Assembly (NCBI RefSeq): GCF_000423925.1
Contig: NZ_AUIX01000002.1
Span: 186,001 to 250,000, forward strand
Length of the DNA stretch: 64,000 bases
Direction of reading: 5' to 3'
DNA from: Butyrivibrio sp. VCD2006
Lineage (GTDB): Bacteria > Bacillota > Clostridia > Lachnospirales > Lachnospiraceae
In this document: in pieces, positions 1-8,383 of the stretch
Numbering within the stretch: the first letter of the stretch is position 1
Layout of the letters: every line of letters starts with the position of its first letter
Made by a program: the position numbers and the translations under genes
Notes under the pieces: model-generated
Databases searched by the model: none
What the model saw: the letters and a program-made list of their open reading frames with translations, nothing else
Told to the model about the DNA's origin: nothing

Positions 1-40
1 ACTTAAATATGAGGATATAATCTGCTAAAAGTATTTCCCT

Positions 41-250
41 TGCGGGTAGATGTAGATGAATCTGAAAGATGTATGTTTAAAGTCTTCCCCCTGTGGGCAG
101 ATGTCGATGAATCTAAAAGATGTATGTTTAAAGTCTTCCCCCTGTAGGCAGATGTCGATGAATCTGAAAGATGTATACTTAAAGTCTTCCCCCTGTAGGC
201 AGATGTCGATGAATCTAAAAGATGTATACTTAAAGTCTTCCCCCTGCGGG
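41..250. repeat. 51-bp tandem repeat array
   Basis: Four consecutive 51-bp units run up to the hairpin element at 237-332. Each unit carries CTTCCCCCTG, then AGATGTCGATGAATCT and AAAGATGTA, with few substitutions between copies. The units align with the left half of the downstream hairpin element (same spacing of the CTTCCCC, AGATGTC and AGATG blocks), so the array looks like tandem copies of a decayed half element. Because 51 is divisible by three, one frame is open through the array (56-271) and reads as a 17-residue repeat, but it has no ribosome binding site, and its end runs into the hairpin. I treat it as non-coding. Confidence 0.85.
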
Positions 251-340
251 GGAAGATGTCAGCGAAGCTGACAGATGAGGGGACACCTCATCCGCCGGTT
301 TCACCGGCACCTTCCCCTCAAGGGGAAGGCTTTTTTTTTA
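237..340 (+). repeat. GGGGAAG/GATGAGG compound hairpin with T-run
   Basis: The element has two arms related by inversion. The left arm reads GGGGGAAGATG, the inner palindrome GTCAGCGAAGCTGAC (258-272), then AGATGAGG. The right arm, read on the minus strand, is GGGGAAGGTG, the inner palindrome GCCGGTGAAACCGGC (294-308), then GGATGAGG. The outer frames are conserved while the inner stems differ, and both inner loops are GAA. The final CTTCCCCTCAAGGGGAAG (311-328) is followed by nine T residues, so the 3' end could terminate transcription on the plus strand. Related copies lie at 4440-4526 and 13012-13066. Confidence 0.85.
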
Positions 341-353
341 TAAAACTTTAATA

Positions 354-410
354 TTGCGGAAAACGTTTTCGTATGTTATGATATTTAAGAATTTGGTGAA
401 AACGTTTTCT
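354..410 (+). promoter_or_regulatory. glgP promoter bracketed by two LacI-type operators
   Basis: A promoter of form TTGCGG (354-359), 17-bp spacer, TATGAT (377-382) precedes glgP. Two copies of the perfect palindrome GAAAACGTTTTC lie at 359-370 and 398-409, with centres 39 bp apart. The first sits between -35 and -10, the second just after the predicted start point. The sequence is of the type bound by LacI/GalR-family sugar regulators, including CcpA-like and maltodextrin repressors. Control of glycogen breakdown by carbohydrate supply is inferred. No such regulator gene lies in the window. Confidence 0.65.
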
Positions 411-509
411 TTGTTTTTTGCAAATCATCATGCTTCACCAAACCAATTTATGACTTGTAAATAATAGGCAAGAAGATATTGTATTGCTTTTTAAAGGAAG
501 GGAGATTAT

Positions 510-2816
510 ATGAGCCAGCACAGTAATTTACAGCAGGACGTACTTGTGACCAATATGGAGGAAGCACTTACAGGTATAGCAAATGAGAAGTTTGGCAAGA
601 GCATCAAGGACTTAACAGACAAGGAGACATATGTAGTTCTTCTTGAGTATTCTAACCGTCTTATGAATCTTGCACCGATTACAGGGAAAGAGAAGAAAAT
701 CTACTACATCTCAATGGAGTTCCTTATTGGTAAGCTTCTTTCAAATAACCTTATCAACTTAAGAGTATATGACAGAGTAAATGAGATTCTTGAAAAGAAT
801 GGTAAGAGCCTTGCTGCTATCGAGGAATGTGAGCCAGAACCTTCACTTGGAAACGGCGGTCTTGGAAGACTTGCTGCATGTTTCCTTGATTCTATCGCAA
901 CACTTGGACTTGCAGGAGAAGGAATCGGCCTTAACTATCACTATGGACTTTTTAAGCAGGTGTTCAAGGATAATCTTCAGACAGCTGAAAAGGATGAATG
1001 GATCGAGAATGAGTCCTGGCTTGAGAAGACAGATACCACCTTCGAAGTATCCTTTGGTAAAAAGAAGGTTGTTTCAAGACTCTATAACATGAACGTTGTT
1101 GGGTACGATACAGGTGTAAACAAGCTCAGACTTTTTGATATTGAGACAATTGATGAGAGCCTTGTAAAGAAGGGCATCACTTTTGATAAGGAAAAGATAG
1201 AGAAAAACCTCACACTTTTCCTCTATCCTGATGACTCTGATGAGGCCGGTAACCTCCTCAGAATTTATCAGGAGTATTTCCTTGTAAGCAATGCGGCTCA
1301 GCTCATTTTAAGAGAACAGAAGGAGCACCAGTATGACCTTCGCGAGCTTAATAAGCATGCTGTAATTCAGATAAACGACACACATCCTACAATGATCATA
1401 CCTGAGCTTATCAGAATTCTTGTTGAGGATAAGGCATTTTCAATGGATGATGCAATTGATGTTGTATCTAAGACCTGTGCATATACTAACCATACTATCC
1501 TTGCAGAGGCACTTGAGACATGGCCTCTTAAGTATATCGAGAAGGTAGTTCCTCAGCTTGTTCCTTACATCAAGGAGCTTGATAAGAGAATCCGTGCTAA
1601 GGTTAAAGATCCCGCAGTTCAGATCATTGATAAGGATAAGAAGGTGCACATGGCGTTTATCGACATCCATTACGGCTTCTCCGTAAACGGTGTTGCTGCC
1701 ATCCACACAGAAATATTGAAAAATTCAGAGCTTAACGATTTTTACAAGCTTTATCCTGAAAAATTCAACAATAAGACAAATGGCATAACCTTCAGAAGAT
1801 GGCTCATGTCCTGTAACCATCCTCTCACTGAGTTTATCTCCGAGAAGATTGGTGACGGATTTAAGAAGGATGCGGACAAGCTTGAGGATCTTCTTAAGTT
1901 TATCGATGATCAGGAGACACTTGACAGACTTGATGCCATCAAGCATCAGAAGAAGGAAGAGCTCGCCGCTTACCTTAAGAAGAAGGAAAACGTTGAGGTT
2001 GATCCTGATTCCATCTTTGACATTCAGGTTAAGAGACTTCATGAGTATAAGCGCCAGCAGATGAATGCACTTTATATCATTCATAAGTACCTTGAGATCA
2101 AGGGCGGCAAGAAGCCTTCTCGTCCTATCACATTTATTTTCGGTGCGAAGGCAGCTCCTGCATATGTTATAGCAAGAGATATCATCCACCTGCTTCTCTG
2201 CCTCCAGGAGATCGTTAACAATGATCCCGATGTATCTCCTTACATGAAGGTTGTTATGGTCGAGAACTACAACGTAAGCTATGCTGAAAAGCTTATCCCT
2301 GCATGTGACGTATCCGAGCAGATCTCACTTGCAAGTAAGGAAGCATCCGGAACAGGTAACATGAAGTTCATGCTTAACGGTGCTGTAACTCTGGGAACAG
2401 ATGATGGTGCTAACGTGGAAATCCACAATCTTGTAGGCGATGACAACATCTACATCTTCGGTCTTAGCGCAGATGAAGTTATCAAGCATTATGAAAAAGC
2501 GGACTATGTTTCAAAGGATTACTACAAGAAGAGCAAGGTTATCAAGGAAGCCGTTGATTTCATTACTTCCAAGCAGTGTCTTGCAGTAGGTCACAAAGAG
2601 AACCTCAAACGCCTTCAGGATGAGCTACTTAAGAAGGACTGGTTCATGACACTCATCGATCTTGAGGATTATATCCGTGAAAAGGATCTCATTTTCGCAG
2701 ATTATGAAAACCGCGACAAGTGGAAGAAGATGATGCTCACCAACATTGCAAAGGCTGGCTTCTTTTCATCAGACCGTACCATCGAAGAGTACAATCGCGA
2801 TATCTGGAAGCTGTAA
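510..2816 (+). CDS. glgP: glycogen/starch phosphorylase
   Basis: This pyridoxal-phosphate enzyme releases glucose 1-phosphate from the non-reducing ends of glycogen or maltodextrin in the cytoplasm. The 768 residues are near the usual family length of about 750-820. Visible family blocks are [13 protein letters not shown] near residue 70, [16 protein letters not shown] near 115, and the PLP-binding block [14 protein letters not shown] with the Schiff-base lysine at about residue 619, followed by TDDGANVEI. The start follows GGAAGGGAG at a good distance. The gene stands alone, with a two-operator promoter upstream and a 28-bp-stem terminator downstream, so it appears monocistronic. Family assignment is secure; preference for glycogen or maltodextrin cannot be read from sequence. 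Confidence 0.96.
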   Translation: MSQHSNLQQDVLVTNMEEALTGIANEKFGKSIKDLTDKETYVVLLEYSNRLMNLAPITGKEKKIYYISMEFLIGKLLSNNLINLRVYDRVNEILEKNGKSLAAIEECEPEPSLGNGGLGRLAACFLDSIATLGLAGEGIGLNYHYGLFKQVFKDNLQTAEKDEWIENESWLEKTDTTFEVSFGKKKVVSRLYNMNVVGYDTGVNKLRLFDIETIDESLVKKGITFDKEKIEKNLTLFLYPDDSDEAGNLLRIYQEYFLVSNAAQLILREQKEHQYDLRELNKHAVIQINDTHPTMIIPELIRILVEDKAFSMDDAIDVVSKTCAYTNHTILAEALETWPLKYIEKVVPQLVPYIKELDKRIRAKVKDPAVQIIDKDKKVHMAFIDIHYGFSVNGVAAIHTEILKNSELNDFYKLYPEKFNNKTNGITFRRWLMSCNHPLTEFISEKIGDGFKKDADKLEDLLKFIDDQETLDRLDAIKHQKKEELAAYLKKKENVEVDPDSIFDIQVKRLHEYKRQQMNALYIIHKYLEIKGGKKPSRPITFIFGAKAAPAYVIARDIIHLLLCLQEIVNNDPDVSPYMKVVMVENYNVSYAEKLIPACDVSEQISLASKEASGTGNMKFMLNGAVTLGTDDGANVEIHNLVGDDNIYIFGLSADEVIKHYEKADYVSKDYYKKSKVIKEAVDFITSKQCLAVGHKENLKRLQDELLKKDWFMTLIDLEDYIREKDLIFADYENRDKWKKMMLTNIAKAGFFSSDRTIEEYNRDIWKL

Positions 2817-2832
2817 TAAATAAAATATACGC

Positions 2833-2920
2833 GACCCGGATGGGTTGCATAGTCGTTTCACTCTCGTTGCTAACGCATAATCGATTGAAACGACTATGCA
2901 ACTCACCCGGGTCTTTTTCT
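2833..2920 (+). terminator. glgP terminator with a 25-nt loop
   Basis: Arms 2833-2860 and 2886-2913 pair over 28 bp with two G-U type mismatches, and a T-run follows at 2914-2920. The 25-nt loop (2861-2885) is itself conserved: its reverse complement matches 22 of 25 bases of the loop of the hairpin at 3033-3097. The stem is far longer than an ordinary intrinsic terminator. Confidence 0.85.
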
Positions 2921-3032
2921 TTAATTTGAACGTATGCTAACAGAATAATTCTATTTTCCAAAATCAGCCCTGCCTAAAAAATTTAGTGTCCGGCCTTCTG
3001 GAAACATAATGTCTACAATAACCAGCCCTGAT

Positions 3033-3097
3033 CAAACCATATAGGGATTTCGAGCGATTATGCGTAAGCAACGAGCGCGAAATCCCTATATAGTTTG
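3033..3097. repeat. long hairpin sharing its loop with the glgP terminator
   Basis: Arms 3033-3052 and 3078-3097 pair over 20 bp with one mismatch around a 25-nt loop (3053-3077). The loop holds CGATTATGCGT and AGCAACGAG, the inverted copy of the loop at 2861-2885, while the stem sequence is unrelated. There is no T-run on either side, so it is not an obvious terminator. The rest of the 2817-3220 gap holds no gene that I can support; CAGCCCTG occurs twice (about 2966 and 3023). Confidence 0.8.
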
Positions 3098-3220
3098 CGA
3101 TAGGGCGACCTATATACACAATGAAACAGGGCGTCATATATACATATTGAGGCGGGACGTCACCTTTGGTAAAATTGAAGTAACTAATATTTTTCAAATT
3201 AAAGGAGGGTTATAAAAGTC

Positions 3221-4402
3221 ATGGCACGAAAAGTAGTTTTGGCAGGAGCTTGTAGAACAGCAATTGGTGTTATGGGGGGTGCCCTTAAGGACATTCCGGC
3301 TCCGGATCTTGGAACAATAGTTATTAAAGAAGCATTAAAGCGTTCAGGTGTTAAACCTGAGCAGGTTGATGAAGTATATATGGGCTGCGTTATCCAAGCC
3401 GGCACAGGGCAGAACGTTGCCCGCCAGGCAGCAGTTAATGCAGGAATTCCTGTTGAAGTTCCGGCTACAACAATTAATGTACTTTGTGGCTCAGGACTCC
3501 ACTGTGTAAACCTTGCAGCAAAGCTTATCTCCATGGGAGATGCTGATATTATCGTAGCAGGTGGTACAGAGAGTATGTCTCGTGCTCCTTATGCACTTCA
3601 GAATGCAAGATTTGGTTATCGTATGAACAACGGTGAACTCATCGATACAATGATCAAGGACGCTCTTACAGATGCATTTGGAGGCTTCCACATGGGTATC
3701 ACAGCTGAGAATATCTGTGAGCAGTGGGGACTTACAAGAGAAGAGCTTGATGAGTTTGCAGCAAACAGCCAGCAGAAGTGCGAGAAGGCTCAGGCTGAGG
3801 GCAAGTTCGACGAGGAAATCGTTCCCGTTCCTGTTAAGGTTAAGAAGGAAACAGTTATGTTTGCGAAGGACGAAGGCCCCAGAGCAGGCGTCACAAAGGA
3901 GAATATCTCCAAGCTTCGCCCTGCATTCAAGCCTGATGGAATGGTTACAGCAGCTAACTCCTCAGGTATCAACGACGGTGCAGCAGCTATCGTTGTTATG
4001 AGTGAAGAAAAGGCTAAGGAACTTGGAATTAAGCCTATGGCTACATGGATCGCAGGTGAGCTTGCAGGTGTTGAGCCTCGCATCATGGGTATCGGACCTG
4101 TAGCAGCAACTAAAAAGACAATGGCTAAGGCCGGCTATCAGATTTCCGATTTTGATCTTATTGAGGCTAATGAAGCTTTCGCAGCTCAGTCAGTTGCAGT
4201 AGGTAAGGATCTTGGCTTTGACCTTTCAAAGCTCAATGTAAATGGTGGTGCTATCGCACTTGGACACCCTGTAGGATGTTCCGGCTGCCGTATTCTTGTA
4301 ACACTTCTCTATGAGATGCAAAGACGCGACGCTAAGAAGGGCCTTGCTACACTTTGCGTCGGCGGAGGAATGGGTGCCGCTGCCATCGTAGAACGCGACT
4401 AA
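3221..4402 (+). CDS. thlA: acetyl-CoA C-acetyltransferase (thiolase)
   Basis: It condenses two acetyl-CoA to acetoacetyl-CoA, the entry step to butyryl-CoA in butyrate-forming clostridia. The 393 residues match biosynthetic thiolases. The acylated nucleophile is Cys89 in NVLCGSGLH, the active-site histidine is His349 in [10 protein letters not shown], and the second catalytic cysteine is Cys379 in CVGGGMGAA. The loop around His349 reads GCSGCR where many homologues have GASGAR; this is a minor variation. The start follows GGAGGG with an 11-base gap. The other butyrate genes (hbd, crt, bcd, etf) are not next to it, so it is a free-standing thl gene. Which thiolase role it serves is inferred. 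Confidence 0.95.
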   Translation: MARKVVLAGACRTAIGVMGGALKDIPAPDLGTIVIKEALKRSGVKPEQVDEVYMGCVIQAGTGQNVARQAAVNAGIPVEVPATTINVLCGSGLHCVNLAAKLISMGDADIIVAGGTESMSRAPYALQNARFGYRMNNGELIDTMIKDALTDAFGGFHMGITAENICEQWGLTREELDEFAANSQQKCEKAQAEGKFDEEIVPVPVKVKKETVMFAKDEGPRAGVTKENISKLRPAFKPDGMVTAANSSGINDGAAAIVVMSEEKAKELGIKPMATWIAGELAGVEPRIMGIGPVAATKKTMAKAGYQISDFDLIEANEAFAAQSVAVGKDLGFDLSKLNVNGGAIALGHPVGCSGCRILVTLLYEMQRRDAKKGLATLCVGGGMGAAAIVERD

Positions 4403-4439
4403 GATTTTGAAATAAAACAGTAAGCTGACAACAATCTAT

Positions 4440-4526
4440 GCCTTCTCTTATTAGGGGAGGCGTAGATGATAGCAGATTATGCCTTCTCCTTCTAGGAGAA
4501 GGTGTCAGCGAAGCTGACGGATGAGG
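4440..4526 (+). repeat. GGGGAAG/GATGAGG element, second copy
   Basis: The copy contains AGAAGGTG, GTCAGCGAAGCTGAC and GGATGAGG (about 4482-4526), preceded by a more decayed 41-bp unit beginning CCTTCTCTTATTAGG. The inner palindrome is identical to that at 258-272. Its last bases GGATGAGG (4519-4526) end four bases before the start codon of the next gene and are the only candidate Shine-Dalgarno sequence there. Confidence 0.8.
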
Positions 4527-4530
4527 TCAT

Positions 4531-5130
4531 ATGAACGTTAATCTTGGAAAGGGCTTCGGGCCCCTTGACTTTGATGAAAATGGCAAAATGTTTTCTATTT
4601 TTCCGGAGAATCTTCCCTATGTGGATGATGACTTCGACGGAGACAGTGCGGACTTCACGGTCTATGTGGATGCTGAGCTTGTGGAAGCTGTGTGCAATGC
4701 CGGACTTGACTTTGAAGAGTTTCTTCGCGCTGATGAAGAAGAACGTGCAGAGATGCTAAAAGAAGCCGGAGTGGATCCTGAAGACTACGAACTTGACTTT
4801 GACAGAGACGTTCGCGACAGGCTTGAGGCTGAGGGTTACTACGACATGGAATATGACGGCGACTTCGAAGAGGAAGAGGATGACGAGTACGACTTCGAAG
4901 AAGACGATGATTATGACGAAGACGATGAAGAAGATGGCGATGAATACGAGGAGGAAGAGGGAGACGATTTCTTTGATGATCCAAGATATGCTGACGGCAA
5001 ATTTGCGGATGATGAAGATTACGATGATGAAGACTACGAAGATGAAGATGATGACGATGACGAATATTATGATGGAAATGACCCCAAAAACGGGCGTGGA
5101 GGCGGAGATCCATTCTTTGGAAACATGTGA
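4531..5130 (+). CDS. highly acidic protein of unknown function
   Basis: I do not recognise this 199-residue protein. The first 60 or so residues have ordinary composition (GKGFGPLDFDENGKMFSIFPE), and residues 60-110 contain repeated acidic turns. From about residue 108 the chain is almost entirely Asp, Glu and Tyr, ending in GNDPKNGRGGGDPFFGNM. It has no signal peptide or membrane segment. An in-frame stop at 4522 limits the start to 4531 or the Met at residue 20. The presumed ribosome binding site is supplied by the 3' end of the repeat element at 4440-4526. A cation- or basic-protein-binding role would fit the charge, but that is speculation. Confidence 0.75.
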   Translation: MNVNLGKGFGPLDFDENGKMFSIFPENLPYVDDDFDGDSADFTVYVDAELVEAVCNAGLDFEEFLRADEEERAEMLKEAGVDPEDYELDFDRDVRDRLEAEGYYDMEYDGDFEEEEDDEYDFEEDDDYDEDDEEDGDEYEEEEGDDFFDDPRYADGKFADDEDYDDEDYEDEDDDDDEYYDGNDPKNGRGGGDPFFGNM

Positions 5131-5177
5131 TAAAACCTGCGGCTTTAGAAAAATTTCGAAAAATTTTATTTTTTCTC

Positions 5178-5228
5178 TTGCACATATTGTTAGCCTATGC
5201 TAATATAACTGTGTTAGCAAAAGCTAAC
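5178..5228 (+). promoter_or_regulatory. strong promoter with two metal-regulator-like operators
   Basis: TTGCAC (about 5178-5183), 17 bp, TAATAT (about 5201-5206) is close to consensus. Two inverted repeats of the same design overlap it: GTTAGCCTATGCTAAT at about 5189-5204, covering the -10, and GTTAGCAAAAGCTAAC at about 5213-5228, at the start point. Their centres lie 24 bp apart. TTAGC-N4-GCTAA palindromes resemble sites of DtxR/IdeR-type iron repressors; the identity of the regulator is inferred. Confidence 0.65.
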
Positions 5229-5355
5229 CAATCAAAATAGTAAATACAGCCAATATTTACTGGATGGGTTAAGCAGGACTAACACATATGACATACATAG
5301 TCATAAGAAATCTCCTACCTGAAAAACCCGCGTCTTGCCAACGCGGGTTTTATTT
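5213..5355 (+). ncRNA. candidate regulated small RNA
   Basis: A strong promoter ends at about 5206 and a perfect 10-bp terminator hairpin (AAACCCGCGT 5324-5333, ACGCGGGTTT 5341-5350, then TATTT) closes the unit, giving a predicted RNA of about 140 nt without a credible reading frame. Two further hairpins are visible: AGTAAATA/TATTTACT (5239-5246, 5254-5261) and TATGAC/GTCATA (5287-5292, 5300-5305). Between the second hairpin and the terminator lies the unpaired, C-rich CTCCTACCT (5312-5320), which is complementary to Shine-Dalgarno sequences. This layout is that of a trans-acting riboregulator. Existence and function are predictions. Confidence 0.55.
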
Positions 5356-5396
5356 CGTAGAGTGCCTAATTATTTTTTGTAGAGCACATGATTATT

Positions 5397-5999
5397 TTAT
5401 TTAAGTTCATATGCCTTCATGAAGCTTCGAACTGCAAATTCAAGCTCAGGCATTAGTTCTTCAAGAGGCATGGGCTGTCCGTGAACGATTGAGCTGTAAC
5501 CGGCAGAGCTGATCATTTCTACCAAAAGGAACATCATAAGCTCGGGATTACGATATTTAACTTCCGATTCCTCAAACATCGCTGTGATGATCTGAAGAAA
5601 ATCCGTTTCGGCATCATCAGGGTCAGTGGCCATGGCTTCTTTGAAAAGAGCCCAGCTCAGATCCTTATAAATGAAGGAGAGGAGCATCGGATTATTGGAA
5701 AGCTCCTTTAGAATATGTTTCATCATGAAGATTATCTTATCTTCAATCGAATGAAGATCTTCTTTTAATAGCTCTTCATATGCAACAGTAAACAACTGAT
5801 TAGACTTTCGGGCAATCAAACGATTCCTTATATCATATTTATCTTTGAAATATAGATAAAAGGTTCCCTTGGCAACTCCTGCCTTCTTTACTATGTCGGA
5901 GATAGAAGTCTGATTGATTCCCTGTGAAGTAAACAGCTCAAAGGAGGTGTTTAAGAGAGAATCCCGTTTCATTTTTTTATTAGCATCCCATTTTCCCAT
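5397..5999 (-). CDS. TetR/AcrR-family transcriptional repressor
   Basis: The 200-residue protein has an N-terminal helix-turn-helix of TetR type (residues 10-56, ending VAKGTFYLYFKDKYDIRNRL) and a C-terminal ligand-binding helical domain that I cannot match to a known ligand. It is transcribed away from the MMPL exporter gene. The shared intergenic region carries two TGAC-N5-GTCA palindromes, the expected kind of operator. It probably represses the exporter and itself and is released by a substrate of the pump. The regulatory pairing is inferred from position and sites. Confidence 0.9.
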   Translation of the reverse strand: MGKWDANKKMKRDSLLNTSFELFTSQGINQTSISDIVKKAGVAKGTFYLYFKDKYDIRNRLIARKSNQLFTVAYEELLKEDLHSIEDKIIFMMKHILKELSNNPMLLSFIYKDLSWALFKEAMATDPDDAETDFLQIITAMFEESEVKYRNPELMMFLLVEMISSAGYSSIVHGQPMPLEELMPELEFAVRSFMKAYELK

Positions 6000-6094
6000 A
6001 ACTTAATCCTATCACAATTACAGTTGAAAGGCTTGAAAAAATCTAGCTTCAAGTCTGGTTTATAAAATTTTCATTATTTTTCTTTCTTTAAAAC

Positions 6095-6170
6095 TTGACC
6101 ATCGGTCATTTTTGGAGTATAACATAAAATGTAAAAAATGACTAGTAGTCATAAAATAATTTTTGCGAGG
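6095..6170 (+). promoter_or_regulatory. MMPL gene promoter with two TetR-type operators
   Basis: The promoter reads TTGACC (6095-6100), 17 bp, TATAAC (6118-6123). The palindrome TGACCATCGGTCA (6096-6108) overlaps the -35, and ATGACTAGTAGTCAT (6138-6152) lies downstream of the start point. Both have TGAC-N5-GTCA geometry, with centres about 43 bp apart. The ribosome binding site GCGAGG sits at 6165-6170. Confidence 0.7.
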
Positions 6171-6178
6171 AAAAAGTT

Positions 6179-8320
6179 ATGAAATTATTGTCAAAGGCAA
6201 TAGTAAAATCAAGGTTTTTCATACTGATTGCCAGCATCGCACTAATGATTCCGTGCGTTGCGGGAATGGCAGCGACGAGAGTTAATTATGATATTCTCTC
6301 ATATCTGCCTGGTGAGATTGAGACCATGAAGGGGCAGGATATCCTCATGGATCAGTTCGGAACCGGAGCGTATTCGCTTTTTGTGGTTGAAGGTATGGCT
6401 GATAAGGACATATCATCTCTGAAGTCACAAATTGAGACGGTTGAACATGTAAAAAAGGTCATATGGTATGACACTTTTATGGATTACACGATCCCGAAGG
6501 AGATGCTTCCGGATGAGGTCACGGAGGCCTTGGGTACAGGAGATGCCCAGCTGATGTTTATCATATTTGATGACACCACCTCGGGCGACGGCACAATGGA
6601 GGCCATAACCAATATTAGAAAGATTGCTAATGAAAAGTGCTTCCTTTCAGGAATGGCAGCAATCGTTCTGGATACCAAGAATCTTACGGAAAAAGAAACA
6701 CCTGTATATGTAGGAATGGCAGTGCTTTTAGCAGTGATAATTCTTTCGCTGACAATGGATTCCTACCTGATTCCTTTCTTCTTCCTTATGAGCATAGGAA
6801 TTGCGATAATGTTTAATATGGGAACGAATATCTTCCTTGGACAGATTTCCTTCCTGACAAAATCGCTTAGCGCAGTTCTTCAGCTCGGTGTCACACTGGA
6901 TTATTCAATTTTCCTGTGGCATAGCTACCAGGAGGAGCTTGAGAAGGGAGAAAATAGTAAAAAGGAAGCTATGGCAAATGCCATCAGTGCAACCTTCCAG
7001 TCAGTACTTGGTTCTTCCATTACAACAATAGCCGGATTCGTAGCTCTGTGTTTCATGAGCTTCACAATCGGACTTGACCTTGGAATAGTCATGGCGAAGG
7101 GAGTTATCTTCGGAGTTATCGCTTGCGTAACAGTTCTTCCCGCCATGATACTCATATTTGATAAGATAATTGAAAAGACGAAGCATAAGCCTATTGTTCA
7201 GGAATTTGTAAAAACTCCCAGATGGATTTCAAAACACGCCATCTTATTCGGATGCATTTTCCTTTGTCTGCTTCCTCCTGCAATTTATGGATACAAACAT
7301 GCAGCAGTTTACTACGATCTGTCAGAGACACTGCCTGATAATCTTTCAAGCAGACAGGCAATGATAGAGCTTGATAAGCATTTTGAAACTAATACAACAT
7401 ATATGATCCTTGCTGATGCGAACCTTGATTCAGCAACTATGCAGGGCATGGTAAAAGAACTTAAAAATGTCAAAGGTGTTGACGGAGTGCTGGGACTTGA
7501 GGCACTTTTAGGACCAAGTCTTCCGAAGGATATGATTCCTGCAAAGCTTAGAGATGAGCTTTCCAGCGACGATTACCAGATGCTCATGGTAACAAGCCAG
7601 TATAAGACAGCATCGGATGAGGTTAACGCTCAGATAGATTCAATAAATGAGATTGTTAAGAGATATAGTCCCACAGCAATGGTTGTAGGTGAGGCACCCT
7701 GTACTAAGGATTTGATTACAATTACCGATAAAGATTTTAAGACAGTCAGTGTGGTTTCTATCGGCTGTGTATTTCTTATCATTGCATTTGTAATGAAGTC
7801 TATATCACTTCCGTTTATATTGGTTGCGGTTATAGAGTTTGCGATTTTCATTAACATGGGAATCCCCGGTTTTACCGGAACAGTAATACCGTTCATATCA
7901 TCAGTTGTTATCGGAACGATTCAGCTTGGTGCAACTGTTGATTATGCGATCCTTATGACAACACGTTATTGTAAGGAGAGAAAAGAAGGCCAGAGCAAAA
8001 AACAGGCTACAAGAATTGCACTTTCGACCAGCATGAAATCGGTAATCGTAAGTGCGCTCAGCTTCTTTGCCGCAACCTTCGGTGTTGGACTTGTATCCAG
8101 CGTAGACATGATCGGATCCCTCTGCTTCCTTATGGCAAGAGGCGCATTGATCAGTATGGCAGTAGTTATCCTGGTGCTTCCTTCAATGTATATGATCTTT
8201 GATGGACTTATCATCAGAACCACTTATGGCATGAGAGATTGTATCAGAATGGATAAGGATAGAAAAAAAAACGGCAGCAATAAAAATGATAACATCACAC
8301 CTATAAGACAAGCAGGTTGA
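6179..8320 (+). CDS. MMPL/RND-superfamily exporter
   Basis: The 713-residue membrane protein has the duplicated RND layout. A first membrane helix (about residues 12-32) is followed by an extracytoplasmic loop (33-175) and a cluster of five or so helices (about 178-330). A helix near 355-375, a second large loop (about 375-525) and a second helix cluster (about 530-690) complete it. The sequence LGVTLDYSIFLWHSY in the first half and LGATVDYAILMTTRY in the second are the matching RND helix-4-type motifs with a buried Asp. Such proteins export lipids or hydrophobic compounds using proton flow. It is co-directional with the xxxLxxG lipoprotein 63 bp downstream, which probably works with it. Substrate unknown. 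Confidence 0.9.
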   Translation: MKLLSKAIVKSRFFILIASIALMIPCVAGMAATRVNYDILSYLPGEIETMKGQDILMDQFGTGAYSLFVVEGMADKDISSLKSQIETVEHVKKVIWYDTFMDYTIPKEMLPDEVTEALGTGDAQLMFIIFDDTTSGDGTMEAITNIRKIANEKCFLSGMAAIVLDTKNLTEKETPVYVGMAVLLAVIILSLTMDSYLIPFFFLMSIGIAIMFNMGTNIFLGQISFLTKSLSAVLQLGVTLDYSIFLWHSYQEELEKGENSKKEAMANAISATFQSVLGSSITTIAGFVALCFMSFTIGLDLGIVMAKGVIFGVIACVTVLPAMILIFDKIIEKTKHKPIVQEFVKTPRWISKHAILFGCIFLCLLPPAIYGYKHAAVYYDLSETLPDNLSSRQAMIELDKHFETNTTYMILADANLDSATMQGMVKELKNVKGVDGVLGLEALLGPSLPKDMIPAKLRDELSSDDYQMLMVTSQYKTASDEVNAQIDSINEIVKRYSPTAMVVGEAPCTKDLITITDKDFKTVSVVSIGCVFLIIAFVMKSISLPFILVAVIEFAIFINMGIPGFTGTVIPFISSVVIGTIQLGATVDYAILMTTRYCKERKEGQSKKQATRIALSTSMKSVIVSALSFFAATFGVGLVSSVDMIGSLCFLMARGALISMAVVILVLPSMYMIFDGLIIRTTYGMRDCIRMDKDRKKNGSNKNDNITPIRQAG

Positions 8321-8383
8321 TTTATTTAATAGAATGCGTCTTATGGATGCGCAATAGAAGGAAATAGGAAAAGAGGAAACGTT

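Noticed and set aside
56..271. 71-codon frame with a 17-residue repeat
   Set aside because: The frame is open because the repeat period is 51 bp; there is no ribosome binding site and the end enters a hairpin.
1440..2189. Minus-strand frames inside glgP
   Set aside because: The plus-strand enzyme is unambiguous; these are reading-frame shadows.
4655..5185. 176-codon minus-strand frame rich in His and Arg
   Set aside because: It is the mirror of the Asp/Glu codons of the acidic protein on the plus strand and has no start signal.
5289..5400. Short frame starting ATG inside the candidate small RNA
   Set aside because: It would run through the terminator and has no ribosome binding site.
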